64,000 bases of DNA from Planctomycetota bacterium (GTDB taxonomy: Bacteria; Planctomycetota; Planctomycetia; Pirellulales; UBA1268): the NCBI GenBank assembly GCA_003669585.1, contig QWOQ01000007.1, forward strand, positions 604,694-668,693, read 5' to 3'. The first letter of the stretch is position 1; each line of letters opens with the position of its first letter. This document shows positions 53,237-61,595 of this stretch, piece by piece. Under the pieces are notes generated by a model. It did no database searches. It was not told where the DNA came from and saw only the letters and a list, made by a program, of their open reading frames with translations. A program made the translations under genes and the position numbers.

Positions 53237-54138
53237 GCCCGGCGAAGCGGCAGCGCACGGTCCAGCACGTTAGAGGTGCTCTTGGCTGTGATCGCTTGAG
53301 CGAACGTCGGGCATGCAAGGTGTTTGGGCAGCATCGGAACACGCAACGACGTCAGCGGCATGTTCCGGATGATGAGCCCCGTCTCGTGAAACAGATCGTG
53401 TGGTTAGCCTGTGAGTATGGCCGCTACGGATATCGCAGAATTACGGCACTTTTACATTGGGAGGGATGGCGAGTGAATCACAAGCGAGTGGAACGGATAT
53501 GGCGTGAGGAGGGATTAAAAGTGCCTAAAAAGCAGCCGAAGCGAAAGAGGTTGTGGCTGAACGATGGTTCGTGCGTTCGGCTACGTTCGAATCGTCGCAA
53601 TCATGTATGGAGTTACGACTTCGTGGCCGACCGTACCTCCGATGGAAGGCCTATTCGAATGCTGACGATCGTGGACGAGTTCACTCGGGAGTGCTTGGCG
53701 ATCGACGTTGCCAAGAGGCTGACGAGCGAGGACGTTCTCGAGCGGCTGAGTGACCTGTTCGTCTGCAAGGGTGTGCCGGATCATATCCGCAGTGACAACG
53801 GGAGCGAGTTCACGGCCAAGAGCGTCCGTGAATGGCTGGGTCGTGTTGGTGTGAAAACTTTGTTCATCGAGCCTGGCTCACCGTGGGAGAATGGTTACAT
53901 CGAGAGCTTCAATGGAAAGCTTCGAGACGAGCTGCTCCAACGGGAAGCATTTGACACGCTGCTCGAGGCCAAGGTGCTCATCGAAAGGTGGCGGCAGCAC
54001 TACAACACAATCCGTCCACACAGTGCCTTGGGCTATCGCCCCCCGGCGCCAGAGGCGTGGCAGCCCCGTGCGTTCGCTTCGGCTACGCCTCAGCAAACGC
54101 ACGGGGCTGGTCTATTGGAGGGCAAAATCCTAACTTAA
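53227..54138 (+). CDS. IS3-family transposase orfB (DDE integrase domain)
   Basis: About 303 residues read in the -1 frame from the slippery site. The rve core shows the first acidic residue in HVWSYDFVADRTSDGRPIRM, the second in VPDHIRSDNGSEFTAKSVRE, and the third in PGSPWENGYIESFNGKLRDE; IRPHSALGYRPPAP is the typical C-terminal motif. A TTG at 53296 could start a shorter product. With orfA it forms the OrfAB transposase that cuts and joins the IS ends. All catalytic residues are present, so it is probably active. Confidence 0.93.
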   Translation, partial: KLLSPAKRQRTVQHVRGALGCDRLSERRACKVFGQHRNTQRRQRHVPDDEPRLVKQIVWLACEYGRYGYRRITALLHWEGWRVNHKRVERIWREEGLKVPKKQPKRKRLWLNDGSCVRLRSNRRNHVWSYDFVADRTSDGRPIRMLTIVDEFTRECLAIDVAKRLTSEDVLERLSDLFVCKGVPDHIRSDNGSEFTAKSVREWLGRVGVKTLFIEPGSPWENGYIESFNGKLRDELLQREAFDTLLEAKVLIERWRQHYNTIRPHSALGYRPPAPEAWQPRAFASATPQQTHGAGLLEGKILT

Positions 54139-54167
54139 AAACTGGCGTCATTCATGGGGGCAGGTCA

Positions 54168-54412
54168 CGGATGATTTGGGCAACATTGGTGTCTGTGCCC
54201 AATGCTTGCGCTATAAAGAGCGTAGGTGTCTGACTTGCCTACGGCATTTAAGAACGCCGTGTACTGCGAGCCCGTCACGTCGTACGCACCGATCTGGTAC
54301 GAGTACGACACGGCACCGAAGACGCTACCGATGTTGGTGTCAGCGGCGTTTCCAGCATTGCCAACCGTCACCATGCTCAGGCCAGCGGTGGCGAGGAGGA
54401 TTCCGCCCTACC
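54168..54412 (-). pseudogene. SUMF1/FGE-type exported protein, N-terminal relic
   Basis: Minus-strand sequence gives a signal peptide (GGILLATAGLSMVTV) followed by GNAGNAADTNIGSVFGAVSY and QIGAYDVTGSQYTAFLNAVG, the N-terminus of the formylglycine-generating-enzyme-like (SUMF1) proteins that planctomycetes export. After DTYALYS the frame shifts once, and the expected continuation (GTDTNVAQII) follows until the IS end. The rest of the gene is missing; the other side of the IS does not contain it. Confidence 0.72.
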
Positions 54413-54795
54413 CGCGTACAATAACGAGGTTCACTTGACCCGGAGTGGCGGTGCTGATCCGCAGCGACTGGCCAGCTCCGAGCGTCGGCTGGACGCCGAT
54501 CGAGAGCCCGTTGTCGATGAGAGTGCCACTGTAGTTGAACACCCGCCAGGATGTGTTGTCGGCGACGTTCGTCCAGTCGTTGCTGCCCGTGATCTTAAGA
54601 ATGCCGTCGAGCGTGAGGTCTGTGACGCCCGCGATCAGGTCGTTGATGCCGCCGCCGACTGCGTTGTTGACGGCGTTGAATTCGAAGTTCAGGATCGAGG
54701 CATCGGCGAGCGTGAATGTATCGTTGACGGTGAGTGTGCCGGGGCTGCTCCCCGGGGCGACGATGCCTCCGTCGAGGATCGCCACGCCGATGTGG
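54408..54795 (-). pseudogene. Autotransporter-type beta-strand repeat protein, C-terminal relic
   Basis: The minus strand encodes about 125 residues: LDGGIVAPGSSPGTLTVNDT, ILNFEFNAVNNAVGGGINDL, WRVFNYSGTLIDNGLSIGVQ and LRISTATPGQVNLVIVRG. This is the C-terminal part of proteins with autotransporter-associated beta-strand repeats, which in planctomycetes usually end in a PEP-CTERM sorting signal; here the sorting signal is missing and the frame stops. Its 3' end is fused to the start of the SUMF1 relic, so both are fragments joined by deletion. Confidence 0.68.
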
Positions 54796-54873
54796 GCGAC
54801 GCGGTGGCCGCGACGCTCCTGACCAGGGCCGTCGTCGCCGTTCCTAGTTGACCCCACCGAGACCGCAGGACGT

Positions 54874-54936
54874 GGCTCGTCTATTGGAGGGCAAAATCCT
54901 AACTTAAGAACTGGCGTCATTCATGGGGGCAGGTCA
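54874..54936 (+). mobile_element. Solo right end of the IS3-family element
   Basis: From GTCTATTGGAGGGC to GGGGGCAGGTCA this matches the last 60 bp of the intact element (about 54106-54167) in the same orientation with few differences. The rest of this copy is gone. Its outer edge (54936) is where the reading frame of the large GH8 protein runs into IS sequence, so the insertion cut the 3' end of that gene. Confidence 0.9.
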
Positions 54937-57900
54937 CCGCCAAACGCGACCCACTCGTTCACGAAGCGCTGATTTACGCTCACGGTGTCGTAGCACGTTG
55001 CGGATTTGAACTGCGCAAGATCGGCGTTGTCGTAGTTGCCATTCCTTATTCTCATCAACATCGCCCCCTGCACATCACTCGTGTTGCCGTTATACAGGAG
55101 AAAACCCTTGTGTCCTTGGCCATCAACAGAAACGATCGGAGCGTACGTAGGCATCGTGCCAGACGGATAGTTCGATGCGCTCATCGCAGCATCGTAGATG
55201 CTCTCTGAGGTCGTGAGATACACGTAATAAAAGTTCCCATCCCCCCCCAACTGCTTGATGTCACTGGCAGAAACACCGTAAACCCAAGTGTTCTGTTCTA
55301 CGACATCGGTGGGATCTGACAACGTCTGGGGACTGACTGTATGAAAACCGACGCTGATGTAGTTCGCCGATGATATGGATGAAACTACATCATCGTTATA
55401 CGGATCAAATACGCCATCAATCAAGGATTTGTCGACTTTGACCTGAAGCAAGCCGTACGCATTCAAGAGGTGATCGTCTGGAATCCCATTGACTGCTAAG
55501 CTGGATTGATTTGCCGTTGTGGCTGTAACGCCCATCACATACGAGATATTGCATCCAAACTCATCTTTCGTGCCGCTGAGAAGTTCCGATGCCGATGTTG
55601 TGTCGTCGATCTTGTAGATGTATCCGACTTGCGTGAAATCGCCGGAAACGACGTACACGGCCGCGTTTGCATCGACAGGTTTCGGGTTAGCAACGAGCCC
55701 GAGTCCCTTGAGCGACGTGTTTCCTCGTTCTAATGGATAGTCCGCGTCTGCAATGTCAACGCCGTTGTTTATGAATACGAAATAGGGCGCGCCGCTGTAG
55801 GTGGGTTGTACGGCCGATAGACCATGCGCTACGCCAACGATTTGCCATTCCAGAAACACAACATCAGCAGGTATGTTGAGTGTTATTTCGTCTGGTTGCG
55901 TACTTATGAGGTAGTTGATGTTGATGTAGGTGGAGTTAATGTCATATCCCGCGCCCACGTAGCCGTTGCCGGTGCTCGTCGCTTGATTGAAAAACGGACT
56001 CGTAATCGAGAGTCCCGTTTGGGAATTGATCTCGCTCAGGATCGGGTTCACCTCGTCTAGCGTTAATACCCGGTTGTATTGCAGTCGCAGTGTGAAATTC
56101 ACGCCGCTGAGATAAGTCGGCGTGCCCGAAGGATACGCTGCGGAGAGATAGTCTTGATACAGCTTGTTTAAGCCGACGCACTTGACCGGAACCAGGGAGT
56201 ACGAGAACGCAGCAGTCAGCGACGAGTTGGCCGATGGCAGGCTGATGCCGACGGCATTTCTAGCGATGACTTTGATCACATACGCTGTGCCGTTGGTCAG
56301 ACCCGTGACGGTGCACGAGAGAGCTGTGATTGGAGAGCCTGGCCTATACCGAGTCCATGACCCGGCAACACCACCGTTACTTGAGTACTTGACCAGATAC
56401 TCGGTGATTGGCGATCCGCCATTGCTGGCAGGCGCGACCCATGTCACGGCCAATTGGGCGTTGCCGCTTACGGCCACGACCGATGTCGGCGCACCGGCCA
56501 CCGTGGCAGGTGTGGCGGGTGCCGAGTTGACCGATCGAAAACTGTTGCCAACTGCATTGCAGGCGATCACTTTGATGACATAGGGCAAGCCGTTGGTCAG
56601 ACCCGTGATCGTACACGAGAGGGCTGTCGACCCGGACCGAACAAATATTTTAGTTCCCAAATAACCGCCATTGCTCGAATACTTGACCAGATAGTCAGTG
56701 ATTGGCGATCCGCCGGTGCTCGCAGGCGCGACCCACGTCACCGTCAATTGGCCGTTGCCACTGACCGCCACGACCGATGTCGGACTACCGGGCACCGTGC
56801 TAGGCGTAACCGGCGCCGAATTAGTCGACGGCGCGCTGATGCCGACGGCGTTATTAGCGATCACTTTGATCACATAGGGCGTGCCGTTAGTCAGGCCCGT
56901 GACAGTGCATGAGAGAGCCGTAATGAGCTGCCCAGAGGCTGGGAAAAACCGCATCCATGTCGAACCGCCATCGCTTGAATACTTCACCAGGTAGTCAGTG
57001 ATTGGCGATCCGCCGGTGCTCGTAGGAGCGACCCATGTCACGGCTAGGCTTGCGTTGCCACTGACGGCCACGACCGATGTCGGCGCACCGGGCACCGTGG
57101 CAGGCGTAACCGGCGCCGAATTAGTCGACGGCAGACTGATGCCGACGGCGTTCTTAGCGATCACTTTGATCACATAGGCTGTGCCGTTGGTCAGACCCGT
57201 GACGGTGCACGAGGTCGCTGTCGATACAGAATCGGTGAACGTAGTCCATGTCGAACCACTGTTACTTGAATACTTCACCAGATAGTCAGTGATATTCGAG
57301 CCGCCATTACTGGTAGGGGCGACCCATGTCACGGCCAGGCTTGCGTTGCCTCTGACGGCCACGACCGATGTCGGCGCACCGGGCACTGTGGCAACTGTCG
57401 CGGAGGGATCATACTGAACCATGTGTAGCTGCAGGGGCGTGCGGCCTTGGTCGTAAACAGTTAATCCCCAGAGCGTCAGGCTGTCATTAAACCCATCGGG
57501 ATTGTTGCTTGAATCATATTGGTTATAGGGATTGGTCCAAGCGTAATCGATTTTGCTACCGACCCACACGCTCTTCGAATATGAGTCGAGCAGGGTTGAC
57601 TCAATCCCTGCGGCGGTCGAGTTGGTTGACTGCAGGACATCGTTACCAGCCCACGCTAATAATCCAGCACCAGTGTAATTCTGGACAGTCCTCCAATCGC
57701 CACCGCTAAATGCTGATGCCCAAGACGTTGAAGCGATGGGTAGACTGCTCTTCAAGCCATAGGCTGGGTTGGGTTGGCTTTGATTGCTTTGCTGGTCGCT
57801 ATTGGGCGAGGGTATGATCGAATCTACGTACGTGGTGCCCATGGCGAATAAGTTTGAGGCGGCAACACCGTACATCGCCGAATCAGTTTGACCTTGCGCC

Positions 57901-59078
57901 GCCTTGGCGTCGAGATAGTTCAGGAGTCGCAACGGAAATCTTTGGCCATCAGAGTCGTATCCCACATAAGGTTGGCCATTAGTATCGTAGTCCGTTGCTA
58001 AACGTTTGGCTTGCACTTGGGTGTAATCGCTGAAAGCCGCTTGAAGAGTGTCATATGTGGAATTTGAAAGTTTTACGTAGTTAGTCGCTGCATTGATGGC
58101 CCCGGTGTTGGCATTCTCTGTCTTTCGCGGGTCGGTGTCTCCAAAATCGAAAAGGGCTTTCCATACCGTGCTCGTTGTCGTAACAGCAGTTTCCCAAAAT
58201 GACTCGCCGGTGCTTTGTGGATTAGCCGACAGAAACGGATCGTATTCTTCAAAGAGCTGGTAGGCGCGGAGGTCGGAGTAATCGTAATGAAACTTGTTGG
58301 ACCCGAACCCACTCGTTGCCTGAGCCGCACCCTCCGCAAGTACATATCTGTTGGCTAGGTTGGTATCGGTCTGAGAAAAATCGTGCTGACGGATAGCCTG
58401 AATGTAATTCGTTGCCATCGTTTCATAGCTGCTGCCCCCTTGGCTTGGCGTGGCGCTCCAGCCATACACGTCGGCCGCTTTATCGGCATACAGATACGCA
58501 AGCCCAAGGTTGATGTCGGCGTCGGATGCCGAGTTTGAATCTGAGCACGAATAGATGGTGCTCGTATTTGGGGAGACGCTCGCGCCGGCGGTCAGCTGCC
58601 AATACCAAGGGAATAATCCTGTAGAACCGTTCTGACTATTACCAAACTGGATGCCGGCCTGAACAGTTGCGGAAAGTCGGTCGAATGTCGGCTTGTCGTT
58701 ATAGAGGGCGGCTAAAACCATTCCGTACGAATGCGTCTCGCTAACGACACCAGGGCCATAAGTGCCAGAGGCATTCCAGAGAGCCAGCCCGTTGGAAACA
58801 GAAACGCTCCCCATCTGCGTCACATCGACCCAGTAGTTGGCATCGTTGCGATAGGCTTGGTAGTAAGTGTTGTACGTGGAATTGGCGACTGGGTCGGTAT
58901 CGCTTGTCACCGACAGCATCTGCCGGGGCTCGAGCGACTCAAGGGAAATCTGCTGAGCTGGCTGCCTCGAGCGACGACGGCGAGTGGAAACTCCGCGAGG
59001 ATAGAAAACGTTCGTAAACGTTTTTTGAAAGGCCCCTCGAAAGGCTCTAGTTGCCCAATTGGAAGGCGGCAGTGACAT
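54921..59078 (-). CDS. Secreted GH8-like glycoside hydrolase with four fibronectin III domains, 3' truncated
   Basis: A 1385-residue protein. The N-terminus carries a planctomycete LEPR motif (LESLEPRQMLS, residues 46-56) after a basic stretch. Residues about 65-530 resemble glycoside hydrolase family 8: VSETHSYGMVLAALYNDKP (with Glu114 as likely acid), STGLFPWYWQLTAGASV and SASDADINLGLAYLYADKA. Residues about 560-960 are four near-identical fibronectin type III domains; 960-1370 are unassigned beta-rich sequence. GH8 enzymes cleave cellulose-like beta-glucans and are often encoded with exopolysaccharide synthesis. The last residues GDLPP and the stop come from the IS right end, so the true C-terminus is lost. 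Confidence 0.85.
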   Translation of the reverse strand: MSLPPSNWATRAFRGAFQKTFTNVFYPRGVSTRRRRSRQPAQQISLESLEPRQMLSVTSDTDPVANSTYNTYYQAYRNDANYWVDVTQMGSVSVSNGLALWNASGTYGPGVVSETHSYGMVLAALYNDKPTFDRLSATVQAGIQFGNSQNGSTGLFPWYWQLTAGASVSPNTSTIYSCSDSNSASDADINLGLAYLYADKAADVYGWSATPSQGGSSYETMATNYIQAIRQHDFSQTDTNLANRYVLAEGAAQATSGFGSNKFHYDYSDLRAYQLFEEYDPFLSANPQSTGESFWETAVTTTSTVWKALFDFGDTDPRKTENANTGAINAATNYVKLSNSTYDTLQAAFSDYTQVQAKRLATDYDTNGQPYVGYDSDGQRFPLRLLNYLDAKAAQGQTDSAMYGVAASNLFAMGTTYVDSIIPSPNSDQQSNQSQPNPAYGLKSSLPIASTSWASAFSGGDWRTVQNYTGAGLLAWAGNDVLQSTNSTAAGIESTLLDSYSKSVWVGSKIDYAWTNPYNQYDSSNNPDGFNDSLTLWGLTVYDQGRTPLQLHMVQYDPSATVATVPGAPTSVVAVRGNASLAVTWVAPTSNGGSNITDYLVKYSSNSGSTWTTFTDSVSTATSCTVTGLTNGTAYVIKVIAKNAVGISLPSTNSAPVTPATVPGAPTSVVAVSGNASLAVTWVAPTSTGGSPITDYLVKYSSDGGSTWMRFFPASGQLITALSCTVTGLTNGTPYVIKVIANNAVGISAPSTNSAPVTPSTVPGSPTSVVAVSGNGQLTVTWVAPASTGGSPITDYLVKYSSNGGYLGTKIFVRSGSTALSCTITGLTNGLPYVIKVIACNAVGNSFRSVNSAPATPATVAGAPTSVVAVSGNAQLAVTWVAPASNGGSPITEYLVKYSSNGGVAGSWTRYRPGSPITALSCTVTGLTNGTAYVIKVIARNAVGISLPSANSSLTAAFSYSLVPVKCVGLNKLYQDYLSAAYPSGTPTYLSGVNFTLRLQYNRVLTLDEVNPILSEINSQTGLSITSPFFNQATSTGNGYVGAGYDINSTYININYLISTQPDEITLNIPADVVFLEWQIVGVAHGLSAVQPTYSGAPYFVFINNGVDIADADYPLERGNTSLKGLGLVANPKPVDANAAVYVVSGDFTQVGYIYKIDDTTSASELLSGTKDEFGCNISYVMGVTATTANQSSLAVNGIPDDHLLNAYGLLQVKVDKSLIDGVFDPYNDDVVSSISSANYISVGFHTVSPQTLSDPTDVVEQNTWVYGVSASDIKQLGGDGNFYYVYLTTSESIYDAAMSASNYPSGTMPTYAPIVSVDGQGHKGFLLYNGNTSDVQGAMLMRIRNGNYDNADLAQFKSATCYDTVSVNQRFVNEWVAFGGDLPP
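56190..57410 (-). repeat. Four tandem fibronectin III repeats at DNA level
   Basis: Four units of about 300 bp repeat the blocks GAPTSVVAVSGNA-LAVTWVAP, TDYLVKYSS and CTVTGLTNGTAYVIKVIA-NAVG. The DNA is highly similar between units, with long identical stretches, which indicates recent amplification or gene conversion. Copy number could vary between strains. Confidence 0.9.
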
Positions 59079-59607
59079 CAGGGAAATCCTCTTTGACTTT
59101 GACGTTTTTCAGAGCAGGGGAAAGCTCAGCGACTTAAACCAAGGCTCATCTCTACCACGGTTCTGCAGGCAGGGCAATGAACCGGCAATGGGACAAAGGA
59201 CTGATGGCAATGCGGGGCAATGATCCACCCAATCGCCTCGCTTTTTTCGTCTGCGCCGCTTATGGAAGTGCCCAAGGCTATCTTTCGGGACTGCGTGAAC
59301 TTTTTCCATAGCCGCCGACCTCGACAAGGCGAAGCACAGAACAGCACAGAACAGGCAAAACACGATTGACACAATGGGGCAACTGCGTCGATGACGATGG
59401 CTGGCGATGGTCTTTCAAATGGATCGTTCGTGGATCATCGATTGATTCGGCCTTTCTTAATTTTAGATTGCGGATTCCGCTGCGATTGTTCTTGCGACGG
59501 GAACGCTTGGGCTGGTATTTCTTGAAAACTGAAATCGGGCTTTATTGGAATCGAGCTTTCTGACTGGATTGCCTGGTCGAAAAAATCTGCGTGCTGGATT
59601 TTTCACT
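59079..59607. other. Intergenic region between GH8 protein and a GT2 gene
   Basis: About 0.53 kb between divergent genes, presumably with promoters for both. No gene is convincing; the longest frames overlap on both strands. A 10-bp direct repeat, AGCACAGAAC twice in a row, lies at 59333-59352. No clear terminator is seen. Confidence 0.4.
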
Positions 59608-60615
59608 GTGAACCACATACCACCCATCCTGCCGCTGGCTCACGATTGGCGGCGACCGCTCTTCTCGGTCATGCTGCCAACCTATCAGCCCACAGACTCG
59701 CTGCGGCGAGCGCTTGAGTCGGTGCTTGTGCAGGCCCCCGGCCCCGACATCATGCAGATTGCTGTCGTGGATGATGCTTCGACGACATCGTCCACACGCG
59801 AACTTCTGCGGAGCATCGATCCAACCGGACGCGTCGAATTGATTCTATCGAGCAACAGGCTGGGCCTGGCAGGTAACTGGAACAGGGCCACTGCGCTTTC
59901 GAAGGGGCATCTGGTGCATCTTTTGCATCAAGACGATTTCGTTTTTCCCGGCTTCTATTCTCGGATGGAACAGGCATTTCGTGCCGACCGTCGGATCGGA
60001 ATGGCGTTTTGCCGCAGTCGCATTGTCAATGCCAGAGAAGACACGATCAAAACATCCTCCCGGCTGCGATGGCTGCCCGGAGTGATGAACGAATGGATTG
60101 CTACGATCGGCGAACGGCAGCGAGTACAAACTCCCGGCGCGGTCGTTGCGCGGACCACATACGAAACGCTCGGCGGCTTTCGCACTGATCTGTGCCATGC
60201 AGTGGATTGGGAAATGTGGGTGCGAATTGCGGCACAGTTTCCGGTGTGGCACGAACCGGCCGTGCTGGCGGCCTACCGCCGTCATGATGCAAATGAATCG
60301 ACGCGGCTATTTTCCAGCGGTGCAATCTGGCCCGATGTGGTTCACGCGATCCGAATCAATGCCGGCTCATTTCCACCGGAAATGAAAACGGCGATCGTGC
60401 ATCGCAGCGCCCGCTGGTATGCCGGATCGGCCCTGCGCACAGCGGCCAAACAGATCAGCCACAGCGAATTCCTACACGCCGATCAAACACTCGCCTGCAT
60501 TCCGGCATTGCGTTCCATGATGTCTCATGCCAGCCACAGCGAAGCCATCGGGCACCGTGCGTCGCGCCTGCAGCATCGGCTTGACAGCGGTTCATTGGGA
60601 TTGCACGCCGCGTAA
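59608..60615 (+). CDS. Glycosyltransferase family 2 protein
   Basis: A 335-residue GT-A glycosyltransferase. LFSVMLPTYQPTDSLRRALE, MQIAVVDDASTTSSTRELL and HLVHLLHQDDFVFPGFYSRM (HQDD in the place of the DxD motif) are typical, as is ETLGGFRTDLCHAVDWEMWV near the acceptor site. GTG 59608 (MNHIPPILPL) is taken since the conserved fold starts at about residue 19; a TTG at 59545 is an alternative. The following RgpF-like gene begins 31 bp after its stop, so the two are probably an operon. Confidence 0.88.
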   Translation: MNHIPPILPLAHDWRRPLFSVMLPTYQPTDSLRRALESVLVQAPGPDIMQIAVVDDASTTSSTRELLRSIDPTGRVELILSSNRLGLAGNWNRATALSKGHLVHLLHQDDFVFPGFYSRMEQAFRADRRIGMAFCRSRIVNAREDTIKTSSRLRWLPGVMNEWIATIGERQRVQTPGAVVARTTYETLGGFRTDLCHAVDWEMWVRIAAQFPVWHEPAVLAAYRRHDANESTRLFSSGAIWPDVVHAIRINAGSFPPEMKTAIVHRSARWYAGSALRTAAKQISHSEFLHADQTLACIPALRSMMSHASHSEAIGHRASRLQHRLDSGSLGLHAA

Positions 60616-60646
60616 GGATCTTTTTTGCCGAGCCGGAGAGACGCTC

Positions 60647-61552
60647 ATGGCCCGCGCTCTTGTTTTTGCGCACTACGATCGCGACGGCCTCTTCGATCCC
60701 TATGTGATCGATGCACTGCACGCTTTTCGACGCTGCATGGATCATGTCACGGTTGTGTCTACCAGCGCCCAACACCTGCCGGCTGCCCTATTGCCGCTGG
60801 TAGACCGATTCATTGCCCGCCAAAACGTAGGCTACGATTTCTGTAGCTGGCGGGTTGGCCTTGCGGCTCTTGAGCCGACCGAGCAGTTCGATGAAATCAT
60901 CTGCGCAAACGACAGCGTCTACGGGCCGCTGTTTGATCTGGCCGCGACGCTTTCCGATGCGCGTGTGGCCGACGCCGATCTTTGGGGCATGTGCCTTTCA
61001 GAACAGGGCACAAAGCGGCGCGGAAAAATCTCGTGCCCGCATATCCAATCCTGGTTTTTTGGGATGCGGAGGCCGCTGATTGCCTCGCAGGCGTTCGGCG
61101 ATTTCTGGCGATCGGTCGTTCCGCTGGAACACAAAGACGATCTCATTGATCGCTACGAGCTCGGTATGACCGAGCATTTTGCAGCTGCTGGCTTTCGAGT
61201 GGCGGCCCTCTACGACGCTCGCACGGCCGAGCCTCTTTCGCTGCGCGAAATGTGGCCGCACTTTTCTCTCCGAGAGCCGGGACGGCTCTTGCGATTGCTG
61301 AAAAAATCGAGGCGACCGCGGCACAATCCGAGCGAACTGGCATACAAGCGACTGCTCGATGCTGGCGTGCCCTTTGTAAAGGTGAGCCTGTTTCGGTTGA
61401 ACCACTACGGGCTGAATCTGGAGCATGTCATGGAGAGCCTGCAGCGGGAGAACCACTATGACATTCATTTGATCCGTGACCATCTCGATCGCACTGGCAC
61501 CATGAAAACGCACTCCTCAATATTGACGGTCGCAAAAACTGAACGGTCGTAA
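60647..61552 (+). CDS. Rhamnan synthesis F (RgpF)-like protein
   Basis: A 301-residue protein of the RgpF family: ALVFAHYDRDGLFDPYVIDA, RQNVGYDFCSWRVGLAAL, IICANDSVYGPLFDLAATLS and HIQSWFFGMRRPLIASQAFG are diagnostic. RgpF proteins take part in rhamnan backbone or side-chain assembly. ATG 60647 is chosen because the conserved strand ALVFAHYD begins 3 residues later. With the rfb genes in the window this is a good hint that rhamnose is part of the polymer. It is 31 bp downstream of a GT2 gene. Confidence 0.87.
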   Translation: MARALVFAHYDRDGLFDPYVIDALHAFRRCMDHVTVVSTSAQHLPAALLPLVDRFIARQNVGYDFCSWRVGLAALEPTEQFDEIICANDSVYGPLFDLAATLSDARVADADLWGMCLSEQGTKRRGKISCPHIQSWFFGMRRPLIASQAFGDFWRSVVPLEHKDDLIDRYELGMTEHFAAAGFRVAALYDARTAEPLSLREMWPHFSLREPGRLLRLLKKSRRPRHNPSELAYKRLLDAGVPFVKVSLFRLNHYGLNLEHVMESLQRENHYDIHLIRDHLDRTGTMKTHSSILTVAKTERS

Positions 61553-61595
61553 AAACAAACCCTGCAATGAATCCCGCAGATCACAACGTATCCGC

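Larger units (their letters stand above)
52881..54167 (+). mobile_element. Complete IS3-family insertion sequence
   Basis: The element is bounded by perfect 12-bp terminal inverted repeats, TGACCTGCCCCC at 52881-52892 and GGGGGCAGGTCA at 54156-54167, with the TG...CA ends expected of IS3. It is 1287 bp and encodes orfA and orfB with a -1 frameshift between them. The three bases flanking each side (GTC and CGG) do not form a direct repeat, so either the target duplication was lost or one flank was rearranged. Relics of the same element are at 45149-45213 and 54874-54936. Confidence 0.9.
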
